This document shows, in pieces, positions 34,684-46,069 of a stretch of DNA of 64,000 bases. The position numbers were made by a program, and so were the translations under genes. Within the stretch, counting starts at the first letter, position 1, and each line of letters opens with the position of its first letter. Origin of the DNA: Ephemerocybe angulata (Eukaryota; Basidiomycota; Agaricomycetes; Agaricales; Psathyrellaceae); contig JAACJK010000013.1 of NCBI GenBank assembly GCA_013368325.1, forward strand, positions 62,001 through 126,000. Reading direction: 5' to 3'. Below the pieces are notes generated by a model that was not told where the DNA came from, did no database searches, and saw only the letters and a list, made by a program, of their open reading frames with translations.

Positions 34684-35290
34684 AGGGGCATGAAGGTGGT
34701 TATGTGATCGGAGAGCTTTAAGCTTGTTGGGTCTTAGTGGTCGAAGATGGGAGGGGGAGTTGTATCTATGTAGAGGGAATCCAGTGTAAAGCTGGTCGAA
34801 GTGTTGTTGTTGTATCTGGGAAAACCCCTCATTCTTTTACCGCTGTGTTGTTGTAACCTTCCTTTTGTTCACTGTTGTTGTTGTCACCGGCTTTTTCTGG
34901 ATTCTACGGTAGATTCTAGACCACATACTCTCATCTATTACGATACGCTATACCAAGTTACATACAAACATTACTTATTGAGAGCTTAACATACTATTTA
35001 TCTGGCTGTCTTCGTCTTCATCATGGATCATATGTGCACTGCCTATCTTTCGGAGGAGGTAAATTGCGGGAGTGTCGGTCTTGATGATAGCTATCTAGTG
35101 TTAGACTTCCCGATTCAGGAGGATTGCTTTAAAAATCTGCAGATCTATCACCCTGCCACAGAGTACTGATGCTCCTTTTTGATTCTTCGAGAGAGGAAGC
35201 AATTTATGGTGTTTCAAATGAAGGTTAGGTTACTAGTGAGCTGCATCCCGGCACGAGGTACCCACCACTCTTCCGATGGTCTCTATGTCA

Positions 35291-35300
35291 TTAAGCGCCC
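35291..35300 (+). promoter_or_regulatory. TTAAGCGCCC decamer
   Basis: Exact copy, 660 bp upstream of the caspase-like membrane protein gene. Confidence 0.35.
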
Positions 35301-35628
35301 GTCGGTTCCGGTATTGGAACAACGACAGCATTTCGAGGTCATCTTCTCCCTCAATCTGACCATTTTTGAAAAAGAATGACGAGCTGGAACAGGTCCAGTC
35401 AAGATGCCATGTCTGTTTATGTATGAATTATAACTTTTAGAGTAACTCGAGCGCTCGTCCGCAGGACTAACCTAAGCGGCGGGTGAAAAGAGTGGTGGCC
35501 ATACGTAATTTGCAAAGGGGCTCACGCCCAACTCACGCCAAGGTCAAGCCGTAATCAGGTTCCAACAGTAAAATTTTTAGATCTGCATTCCCAATCGCAA
35601 ATGTCGCTCAGTGTCTAACGAGGATAAG

Positions 35629-35638
35629 TTAAGCGCCC
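35629..35638 (+). promoter_or_regulatory. TTAAGCGCCC decamer
   Basis: Exact copy, about 320 bp upstream of the caspase-like membrane protein gene. Confidence 0.35.
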
Positions 35639-35958
35639 GTGGCAGCCAAGAAAAGAAACGCTCATATACCCATATTTTGACACACCCCCGACGAGGAATC
35701 TATGAAAGGGGACCACCATGGGATCACCTTCTTAGAGTTCATGATTGTAGTGTCCCTCCTCGCCTGACTCGGACTGTGCTCCTTATCAGCTCGCTATCGC
35801 TTTCCTAGTCCCCCATAACCGACTGCCACCACAGCGCTTCGTTGATTTGCCTGCCACACCAATACACAGTTGGAAGCCCTATAAGGTCCTGAAAGGTGAA
35901 GATTAGAAACTATGGTTAGAGGTCTTTAGCAGTGCTCACTCTGGATACTCTAGACACA

Positions 35959-38174
35959 ATGAGTGATACTCCCCCCGGTTTCTTTGGCGTCGTTACGGCC
36001 GGTATCCAGGATGTTGCTGCCATCCTCCCCCTTCTTGGAACCGAGCAATGCGATCGACTAGTGTCCGGCGCGCTTAAGGACGGCATGCTTTATGCAGCAG
36101 CTGCACCCATGTCTATCTTTGGCAGCCCTGGAATCACGAAGGCGGGGTTGATCCTCTGCGGGACCTGGAACTCTTATTTGGGGCCCAAGTGGCTCCACGA
36201 TGCTGGATTCACACCTTCCGGAATGGGGAAGTTATTAACGCTCGTGGACGTGGAAAGTCCGAAGAACCTATACATTGCCGAGGAAAAGGTACGATCTATC
36301 CTCGCCAAGAAGAGAATCCACTCTGTCACAATTGACCTATGGTCATGGGAAGGCCTTTGGTCGTGGAACACCCACCTCATTCTATCGACGATCCTCATCA
36401 GCGGCACAGGGGCCATCCCCTACATTCCCGTCATCAGGACACTTCCATCGCAGCCATTTATCAAGACATGGTTTTACCCCTGCATACGCCTCGTCGGCTG
36501 TTCGCTCATCGTCATATCTGTCCAGATAATCCTCCAACTACGCATCATAGAGGAAGCGTATAGCAGGATGCGATTCATCGCGACTAAAGTGGCCATCCAC
36601 GACGACTTTCACTCGTTGCCGTCATTCTGGGATCCAAACAAGCGATCAAAGGACGCCCTCAGAGCCGCCCAGCTGTGGTCTCAACACAGACGCCAGCAGT
36701 TCGGCCTTTCACCTGCCACCATTACATTTATGGGCGAATGTCCTACATCTCTTTCCTCCTTCTCCTTCCCCCTTCCTTACAGGCCGACTCATTCTCAATC
36801 CACCACTGCTCGTTGTACCCGCTGGCACCCAGTCACCATTCTTCTCGTCATCTGCAGAATTATCCTAATTATGGGCATCGTCTTGAGCCTTTGGGGATAT
36901 ATCGGCTGCTTCACCGTCGTCCAGGCCATCCCCAAAGAGGCCGGAAGTGGCGCGGCAGCAGCCTGGTTGGGATGCGAGGCGGCTCTTGCCTTGCTCAGAA
37001 TCTTTCTGTGGGGGAATAACCCTGACTGGGATGATGTCAAGCCAGCAGTCGCTCTGCGCAAGCTTGTCAAGAAGGAGAGCGGAAAGGAGGAACCTCTCGA
37101 CGATGTCCTTGATTGGGATTTGGAGATGGTCACCAGCGCTAATACCATGCACGCTTTGATTGTTGGTGTCGACTCAATCGACGTTGAGCATTATCCCATC
37201 CCCACACCCGTCCCTGACTACCTAGGAGGCGTTAGTGCAGAAGCGATGGCCACGTATTTAAAAGATACGCTGCTCGTTCCGAGGAATCAGGTCACCGTCC
37301 TTCGAGATGCGGAAGCGACCAGGCGAAATGTCTTGGAAGCACTCGAGAATTTGGCCGTCAGAACATCACTGAAGCCGCACTCCCCGGTTCTCGTCTACTT
37401 CGCAACTCCAACCATATTCTATGAAGACAAGTTACATTTTGTCCTGCCCACTCCCGACTCTGCTTATCTCACTTGCACCATGGACGGAAAATGCAATACG
37501 ACTCACGACACTGGCTACATCAAGAAGGGAAAGTATGACCTTTTGGATGAAGCGACCACCCTCGGACTCCTCGACGCAATCGACCACGAAAAGACTACCA
37601 ACACTGTGAGTATGGGGTCAACTCATAGAATCCTTCAGGTGCTGACGTTGCCTAATATTTTAGGTACTCATACTCGATGTTTTGAAAGCCAAGATGTGTA
37701 AAAGTGCGGTTGGCCTCAGAGGATACACTGGCCTTGATCCGCTCCAGCAAGCCTCTTACGATTTCAGGCGTGAGATGTTGGGTACGCAACTATGCTTCCA
37801 GCCCCACCAACTTGCAAGGATTCATCCTTTTGTTCGTGCAGGTTTCCTGGAACGAGAGTCTCGCATCATCCTCGCCGCAACACGACCTCACGTTGGTGGC
37901 ATAGCCTTCACCCAGCGCCTTCTGGAGGCTTTACGCGCGGATCCACAAACTCTAGCGCAAATGACCTATAGCGACCTCGTAGAGAAGATATATCAGAATA
38001 TGTAAGCCCTTGATATCACCTCTCAAAACGACACACTGAAATAGGTCCAACAGATGCGACGGCAAGATGACGCTCATGTTCCAGAATACACGCCTCTTCA
38101 ACGGCTTATTCGCGAAGAAAGGGAAGAAAGGCAGCGCTAGACCTGTCATATCAGTGACCTACTCCGATCTGTAG
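35959..38174 (+). CDS. Membrane protein with C-terminal degenerate caspase (C14) domain
   Basis: Predicted 684 aa from exons 35959-37605, 37664-37781, 37842-38001 and 38045-38174. The N-terminal half (motifs LLGTEQCDRLVSGALKDGM and SIFGSPGITKAG) followed by hydrophobic helices (THLILSTILISGTGAIPYI, RLVGCSLIVISVQIILQL, ILLVICRIILIMGIVLSLWG) belongs to a family I associate with agaricomycetes. From about residue 395 the sequence follows a caspase-like fold: MHALIVGVDSID, VSAEAMATYLKDTLLVPRNQ, VLRDAEATRRNVLEALENL, then VLVYFATPT where active enzymes have YYAGHG, and VLILDVLKAKMCKS where they have the DCCHSG Cys box. The terminal ILAATRP, FTQRLLEAL and TYSDLVEKI segments complete the fold. Both catalytic residues are missing, so it is probably a non-proteolytic pseudo-caspase. 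Confidence 0.8.
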
Positions 38175-38506
38175 GTAAATACACCCAATAGTACTGGAAT
38201 ATTGTTGTCATGCACACAGTCGCTGTGTGCGAGGCTATCGGGGTATCAGGCAGCTTCGACATGGGCGCCTAAATACAGGCCCGATGATCAATGCAAGTGT
38301 TGAAGCTACACAGGTGTTTTCAGGTGCCTCCAAATTGTTTCCTCCTCTGTAAAGGCTGGAGCCCTGCTAGTGTATTCCAGCGCATATGTACTATCATCTC
38401 TGGTCGCGGTTTCTTACCACGCGCCCTCTTGTATCGTGATAGTCTCCCGTTACATGGGTAACATTCATACTCCCAACCGAAATGCTTGTTAAGCCTGAGA
38501 AGAATG
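38175..38506. other. Short convergent intergenic region, nothing recognised
   Basis: This lies between the 3' ends of two convergent genes. No motif was seen. Confidence 0.5.
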
Positions 38507-39181
38507 TTATACCGTCGAATACCATTCCCCCCTGCGAGGGGTTGGGGGCCCTATTGGCGACAAATTGGATCAGACATGATACATGAGAACCACATCAAGT
38601 GTGGCCAAGGTAAGGAGAGAGACCTACCGCCGGTTTGATTGGCCTGGGGATGAGGGTTGGTAGGGGGAGCAGCCCTGTGCACGTGTATCGTAGGAGGAGG
38701 AGACCTGTGCATCGCAAGATGAGGAGGCCAGCCCGTCATGGGAAGAGGAGCCCAGTCCATCGTAATCCGAGTCGTAGGAGGAGGCCCAGCCTGCATGCTC
38801 GGTGGCGGCACCGGGGGGACGGGTGGCATCAGCACGAACGGCGCGTTCCCCCGCATACCGGCCATGTACTGTTGCATAGCAGCATCGTGTTGCCTTAGCT
38901 GGGCGTAGTACAGCTCTTCTTCGGGGGTAAGCGTCCTCGAGCTAGTGCCTTCGCCATTATTTGGACCATCGTATGGAGGTGGTGCGTCGGTTTCGGGTTC
39001 GGGTTCGGGTTCGCCCCTATCTGGGATTGCTTGCCTCGTTTTGCCTATCCAGGAGGTGGTCAGTGACTCGACACGACAAGGGACTGCCCGACACGAGAGA
39101 CCTACCACTCGTGTTCCCCTGTCCAGGGTCAGGTGTACTAAAGAAAGACTCCACAGATCTGACTAGCCTGCTAAACACCAT
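38507..39181 (-). CDS. Small proline-rich protein, unknown function
   Basis: Predicted 178 aa from three exons, 39106-39181, 38628-39044 and 38507-38550, whose phases match at GT-AG introns. The N-terminus (MVFSRLVRSVESFF) is amphipathic. The middle contains EPEPEPETDAPPPYDGP, with a PPxY motif that can bind WW domains such as those of Rsp5-type ubiquitin ligases. The remainder is rich in Pro, Met and His. No family is recognised. Expression is supported only by consistent splicing and coding-like composition. Confidence 0.55.
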
Positions 39182-40907
39182 GTTGAAGAAGCTTCTGAAC
39201 CTAAAGTTGAGCGTGGGGGTGCCGTCGTGGTTGCAGTGGAGAAGATTGGGAGAGATGGGGCACTGAGCACTAAGGGAAACCAAAAAGCCCTTCTACTTAT
39301 ACAAACGCGATAGCCACAGGGGGGAACTGCCGAAAGCAGGTAGGCAGCTCCGAGTTCGCTTCTCGTGCACGCGCTGGCGGTGTGGGCACAGCACAGCTGT
39401 TGTTCTTCATTGTTCTTCACCTTCTTGTGCCACAAAGACCGCGCCTCTCAAGGTGCACACATCTTCAGGTGCTGGCAGCTGTACAAAAGGTGCTGTTAAT
39501 GATAGGGCCGCCGGGATGATCGTCAGTGCATATAAGGTGAGAAAGGTGGGCGCAGGTGGGCGGGGCCAAGGCGGGGCAATAAACCAACGGCAACTCGAAT
39601 TCAGATCGGCGTTGTTCGCATAGGTTACAGCGGAGCCCTCCTCTTCTGAAACAAGAGTAAACCACGATGCCTTTCAAGCCCATCTACTTACAGTGCAAGA
39701 CGACGCAGGTCATAGTAAGTTATGGCCTAGTCAGTGAGTGATGGGAGAGAAGAGTCAGCGCCCTATTCTGAGCCTGAGGCTGTGGCCAATTGACACCACA
39801 CCGCAAACTTCATCCCGCCCTGCCACTTCTGCCAGTACGTCTAATCGACCCGAACATCGATGATCACATAGCCTTACCGACGTCCCTCTTATCTACCATG
39901 TGTCGCGAAGTGGCTTCCTGTAAAATGCGCTGTAATACACCACAGGAACCGCCCTCCTTCAGCGCTTCGAGAAGCCACGGCATTGAGTTAATCAGCCATT
40001 GGTCTGGGAATGTGCTATAGATTAGTTGGGACCATCCAAGACCCATTCATCGATTGCCACTAACAACATCTGGGCCCTTCAGAAGATGGACCAAGAACCT
40101 CCATTCATCACCCACAGGCCTGGCCAGCCACCATCGCCTTCCACTATAAACTTCTCGGACGGGTAAAATTCCCGTCCAGATCCATGGAGAGCACAGGGCC
40201 CCAAATCCAAAATGCAGCCTTCGTAGCTACATACCAGGCCAAGACCATCGACCCCTCCAAAATTGAAGTTCAACCCGAACAATAGTCAATTGTGCCTCAA
40301 CAAACGATATCTAGCACCAGAAAAAACGAACCCGAAGCTTCATCTACAACTACAATTACATACACCAAACCTACTACAACATACAAACCCACCCGAGACG
40401 AGATAAATAGCTAATAATAAAAGAGACTAAACACTGAAGACTCGGAAGACTAGGGAGACGAACGAAACAAAAGTGTCATCGTACAGAGAAACGCGTCAAA
40501 GGGGAGATAAGGAACGTAGGGCGAGGTAGGTCGGACTCGAGAGAGAGAGGGGAAGGGGGCAGGGAAGATGGAGGGAGATGTCAAAGGACTCGATCGATAA
40601 TGATGCGCAACACGAAACATTGAACCAGGATTATATTTTAGATGAACATGAAAAAAGAGAGTCACGGCGAACTCAGAATGACGAAGGAAGCGCGGGATTA
40701 TTGAGAGGAACGAAAGAGTCGAAGGAAAGAATGTGAGTGTTTGTACATATCGTTAGGCAACGAAAGGAATGAATATCATAGAACGAAAAGAAAGGTAAAA
40801 GAATCATGATAAACGAAAGGAACCACCGAAGCTAGTGTACTGCGAAGGAAATCCAATTAGTCTTCATTTCCAAGGAACCAAAAGAACCAAGACATACCAG
40901 AAGTCAT
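39182..40907. other. Intergenic, no gene recognised
   Basis: Open frames here are short and conflict between strands. The 40300-40900 part is A-rich on the plus strand and is the probable 3' UTR of the minus-strand gene ending at 40908. Confidence 0.5.
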
Positions 40908-43900
40908 TCACCCCCTCGCCACCTCACTCGCAGCCCAAAGCTTCTCATCCAACTTCCTCAAAAGTTGCTGCGCAATCAACGCCTCCTCTCCAAACTCAAA
41001 CTCCTCCCCCGACCTCCCCCCTTCACTACTCCCCACCGCACTCACAGCACTCTCCTCGCTCCCCCGACTCCCCTTCCCCTTACTCTTCGACTTTCCCCCC
41101 TTCTTCCTCGACTTAGACGGCGACGGTGTCGGCGTCGTCTGGCTCGCAAGCCTCCTCAACGACATCGGACTCGTCGACACCGAGCTCGACGGACTCAACG
41201 GCAACCTCCCCCACGCGCTCATCCGCATCCCCCTCGCCTTCCCACAACTCCCCGACCGCGACGCCGCACCACTCTCGAAGCCCTCACTCCCTTCCTCCTC
41301 CCGACACCCAGCCCGACTCTCCCGCCCCGTGCGCACATTCAGCTCCGCCTGCGACAGAATCCTCAGCTGCCCGCCCTGCGTCACATTCGGGCACGCAAAC
41401 GGATCGCGCAAATCCATAAAATCCCCATCCCCCAGGGGCTCCAAGACCCCCTCCGCCACCTCCACACCCACACTCTTCCCCGAAGGGATAACACCAAGAC
41501 AACTCGTCTCCGCCAACGTCGAGCACGACCTATTCCGCTGCCCCTTATCCAGCTCCGACGCGCGCCGCGTCAGCTGTGGAAATTTGAACCCGCTCGCCAT
41601 ACCAAGCCCCAGCCCAAGACTCCCTGCAGACGTCGACGACCGCAGCGGGTACTTCGTCTTCCCATTGCTGCCCCCAAGCCCATTCCGTATCCCCTCGAAC
41701 GAGTGCGCGAGGCTCTCGCTAATCGAGTCATGCTTCGACGACAGCTTCCTCGCCTTGCCCTTCAAACTTGCCATGAACGGCGACGAGGGCGAGGGCGGCG
41801 TCGGGGGCGGCGGGCACGGGCGGGTAGAGCGAACAGAGTGCATCGAAGACGAATCGCGTTTGCGGACGTGCGAGCCAAGGAACGGGGTGAAGCTGAGCCC
41901 AGGGGTGGGGGCCCTGGTAGGCGTGGGCGTAGGGGTAGAAGTACTCGTCCGAGCGGCAGGCATGTGTGTCGAAGAAGAGCCGCAATAGGAGTTCCGGCCC
42001 GTCTCCTTTACGCGCATCTCTGTCGACGAAGGGGAGTATCCCTCGGACGAAGAGCATGCGGTGAAAGAAGACTTCGCACCCTTGCTACTCGAGGTCGAGG
42101 TTCGCGAAAGCGGTAGTGGCACAATGGAGTCATTGGGCGAGCTTGGTACGTCAGGCGACGAGGCACGTTCGGCGAATGCAGTCGCCGTGGGGGTCGAGCG
42201 TGGAGTAGGATAAGGGTTCGCAGATTTGGAAGATGGAATGTCGATCGGCGCACGGGTCGCAAGGAGTGGCGGAGACGGAAGGGCGCCCATCGCTGAGTTT
42301 TCGACGGATTGGCGGGTTGTGATCGATTCTGAATGTGAGTGACGGCTCGAGCCATGCTTCGGAGGAGGGGAGCGAGCTCGAGAAGACGAGCCTCTTATGT
42401 GTACGGTGGGTTGTTGTCGCGGCCGGAATGGAACTGAGCGGCCAACATTTAATGGATCTGTTCGACTATAGGGTTCCTGTTCTCCGTCCGAGGGCCGACC
42501 ATCAGTGTAGATGTAGGCGTACCCAGGCTCTCCATCTTCATCATCTTCGAGCCTCGAATCGCGGTCGGGTGATCGAGGGTTGACCTCCTCTATTGTTTCG
42601 GAACTCAGAAGCGTCGAATGGGCCGCAGAGGTGGTCCTCGCCAACTGGCAAGCGAAAGAAGAGGAATACGATGCCGATGAACTATGCCGGGATAGAGGCA
42701 TACATGGGGCACTCCTGTGTCCATACTCGGAGGCCTTGTCCGTTCCACATAAGCCTTTCGATACGTCTGATAAAACGCCCTGGTTGTCGGCAGATCGCTT
42801 CTTAGGCGTAGATAGTGGAAGGGCAGCGGCGGCGGTAGTGGATATTGCGACGGTGATGGCGTTCATTCTCGACAGGGACACAGGTGGCGGGGGGGTAGGA
42901 AGGACTGTTGCAACCTGACGGGGAGTGGGTGCAGCGCGCAGATAAGCATTATATGCATGCACTGGTACATTCATAAGATTTATGCGTCAAAGATGGATAA
43001 AGTGATCCTGACGTACACAACAAGGCAGACATGATTCCAGTGATGCTGACGACCATAAGCGCGGTGCGGAAAATCTGGAGGATGGCGTACGCATATGCGC
43101 CCTTGTCGGATGCTGAGGAGGGTACCGAAGTGGACGTCATAGACAAACCGACCTTGACGGCTGCGGTCTCTAGGACATATGCCATGAAGGCGGCGCCTTG
43201 TGACGCTATCAAGAAGAGCATTAAGCTCGTGGAACGATTAGAAGCTATCCATCTGCCCATTGCGCGAGGGCGCGGGCGGGGTGCTCCCGATTCCAGCGAA
43301 CTCGCATCGACATGGCCACTGCGCGGAAGACAAGAGCTAAGTTGATAATGGTTGACAGCAGTGAGTTCGGAGAGCGAGGATTTCGGACTGGCGAGCTTCT
43401 CCTGCGGATGAGAAGAAGAGGACGGAAGAGAGCTGCTAGCGTCGGACGCGGCTGAGGAAGTGTTGGTCCCGCTAAACGAGGGCGTGCGAATCTCCCGCAT
43501 CGGGCATGTTTGCGCGTTGTTTGCCGCCTGTTTGGCCATGTGGACGCGAAGGGCGAAGACGAGAAGAGGGAGGACGGAGGTCAGGAATAGCAGCGAAAGA
43601 ACGGGCGCCAGGAAGGGCGCGACAGAGCCCTGGGAACTAGGCGGATAAATGAAAGAGACGATAGCAGCTAAATGAAAGAAAAGCCGTTTAGTCTTTAGAC
43701 TTTCGCGCGACGAGCGAGAAACTGACCGCAGACGAGCTCCATTACGAGTGCGATGGCCCAGTGCCGCTTCAAATCGTGCACGATATGCTCTTTTGCGAGG
43801 TAAAGCACCGTCACTCCTACTATAGACGACCATCAGAACGTCAAATAGCGCGTATATGCGTTGGAAAGGACTTACGTTCCAAGAATATAAGAGCTTCAAC

Positions 43901-44167
43901 GCAAGCTTCGCCCCTTCCCCGCATTCCCAGGCCAGAGCCCAGCGCCCCGCCCAAGCTCATTCCTCCAGCAATCGTGCACAGCGTCGCCAAACTCCCAATG
44001 GCGAGGTACGACACGAGCGTATCCGTTCTTTGCCGCCTATCGCGGAGGGCGTGCACCGGCGGATGAAACACGGTCAAGCCCAACAAAACCATCGCAAAGA
44101 GCGGAGCCAAGAAAATGAGGGCTGAGGGGACCGCCAGGAGCGCGGTCGGGGCGTTGGAAGAGGTCAT
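40908..44167 (-). CDS. Putative seven-helix membrane protein with 650-residue disordered tail
   Basis: Joining four exons, 43876-44167, 43727-43819, 43017-43667 and 40908-42904, keeps one frame and gives 1010 aa. Seven hydrophobic segments are visible: SALIFLAPLFAMVLLGLTVF, LVSYLAIGSLATLCTIAGG, EALIFLELGVTVLYLA, WAIALVMELVCAAIVSFIY, LAPVLSLLFLTSVLPLLVF, MLFLIASQGAAFMAYVLET and RTALMVVSITGIMSALL. A Ser-rich loop separates helices 5 and 6. After helix 7 the tail is Ser/Pro/Thr/Arg-rich with basic patches and ends in a short helix (ALIAQQLLRKLDEKLW). The topology is GPCR-like, but no GPCR family motif is recognised. The last join is the weakest: without it there would be a membrane protein and a separate 688-aa Ser-rich protein whose frame overlaps it. 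Confidence 0.55.
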
Positions 44168-44276
44168 CTTCAACAGCGACGAGCGTCGGCGGCGGCAGCG
44201 AGCACAGCGGGCGAGCAGCGGGGAGGCAAGAAGACGGAGGGGAGGGCCAGAACAGCGGGACAGGCTGGCTGGGCCA

Positions 44277-44286
44277 TTATAAATAA
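44277..44286 (-). promoter_or_regulatory. TATA-like box of the seven-helix protein gene
   Basis: TTATTTATAA on the minus strand lies about 110 bp upstream of the predicted start at 44167. Confidence 0.45.
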
Positions 44287-46059
44287 TCGGTATTCCGTAT
44301 CCGGGCTGTCAGAGAGTGTCCCTCGCTCCCTCCGAGGAAATTAAGTCCCATTGCCTCTACGCCCAATCAGGCAACCCTCCCTCCCGATCTGGGCGATCGG
44401 GCGTCTGCGAGATCTGGTGACGTGCCTCCCAGATCAGGGCACGACGACCGCAGATCAGGCGGCCACAGCTGTCTATACCCGCCAGAGACCCGCTAGTCCG
44501 TCCAGCTCTGCTAACCTCCACCCCCACTAATAATGCGGTCTATACGCGCAAATCCCTGCGTGGATGCAGTTAATGATCCCCAGAGCCTCGGTTTGTGGCA
44601 CACAAAAATGTTGTTGCAGCCTCGAGGACGGTATTGACAGTGTTTAAACCTGATGATCCCCATCTGACAGGGAACCGACGTAACCATCTACCGAACTCAG
44701 AAGCGATAGCCCGGTACCAGGATACAAGGGCTATCACCCGCCTGTCGAAAAAGGCAGCCCAGGGCACTTGCGTGGCGGTGGCATCTACAGCGCGTAGTTC
44801 CCCATCGCTCAGCGCTGTGGGCTGGGAAGATTGTGTGCGCCCGGAGGCTGGTATCAGCATCCACATCAGCACCGAGTACCCAGTTAACTATCGCGTTTTG
44901 AGCTCGTTGGCGGCCCTTTCTGTACACAGTGATAGTTGCTTGGCATGGCTGGATCGTCCGAACCGTTGCAGGGATGTTGCATCACCAATGTTAGCAACGG
45001 TGGCAAGAGCATCGCGAGGACTTTGCATGATTGCAGGCACTAGGTAGACGTTTTTGCACTAACGCCCCAGAACCACACTCTAGTCTGACCCTGCACGCAA
45101 AGTGCTAAGTGTACCCGCGGCGCCCAGCAGTCTCGATGTCGAGTCAAGAGGGCACTAGAGCAGATACTCCCAATAAACACACCCAACAACCTGCCACCTC
45201 TCGTACATCCGCTGCTCTGAAGCCTCGCATACCGCCAGGGGCTAGGGCCCAGAAGACCAGTATCAATCAATGTTCCAAACCATATCAAGCATCAAAACAC
45301 AACTTACCACTCTCAAGGTGCGCCGACCGAACGTTCGAGCGAGGTCCTCACAGAACCGTCAGCAACTTCGGTGGCCAACGAAGGGAAGCGCGCTCGTAAG
45401 AAAGGCAGAGCTACAGATTCAATCGAATCGGCGGTGGCACATGCGTGACCTAAGCGGGAGCGCTTCGCACCTTCGAATGCCGTTATCCCAGCCTCGAGGC
45501 TCCCTGCCTTGAACAGAGTTAACAGCAATCGAATCGCCTTTTGCCTGTGGAATGGCGCGTGAGAGGCTGATATACATAGTGCACGGAAGGCATCCTGTTC
45601 TTACAGTTCTTACAAGCTCGTTCCATAAATACCATCGCAGAATAGGCTATCTGACCTGCGAATTGGAATATGAGAAAGAAGGTGCCTGCAATGAGGTTCA
45701 CAACCCTCAAATGGCCTCACCACTGCGCAGGGTTCTGTAAATCTGCTGAGAATATTATACCCGATACATAGAGTGGAGAAAGCTTAAAACCCGGTTCTTC
45801 GACGCCGCCTATCCTTCTTCAACCACTCATGATGCTGGTACGACCTCCAAAGTTCGCTTTCAACCAAGAGCGGATAGATCCCCACCCATAATTAAATCTA
45901 GACCTCCCCATCCATCGCACACCATACCATACTAGTACTACTACGTCTACATCATATCTACCATGTAGTACGCATACCCGGGACACGAACTCCCCGCTAT
46001 GATAGAGCTCTTCTCGGACCCTATGTCAGCCATCAAACACCATTCGTCATCGATTCGAA

Positions 46060-46069
46060 GTAAGCGCCC
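46060..46069 (+). promoter_or_regulatory. TAAGCGCC motif (G variant of the decamer)
   Basis: GTAAGCGCCC differs from the recurrent decamer only in its first base. It lies in a gene-poor stretch. Confidence 0.25.

Larger units (their letters stand above)
34684..35958. other. Intergenic with two decamer motifs
   Basis: No gene is supported. TTAAGCGCCC occurs exactly at 35291-35300 and at 35629-35638, both upstream of the caspase-like gene. Confidence 0.5.

Noticed and set aside
40965..42116. 383-aa plus-strand open frame opposite the Ser-rich tail exon
   Set aside because: Arg/Pro/His-rich translation typical of an antisense shadow of GC-rich coding DNA.
44595..45047. 150-aa open frame in the gene-poor interval
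   Set aside because: No motif, ordinary composition, and overlapping frames of similar length on the other strand.
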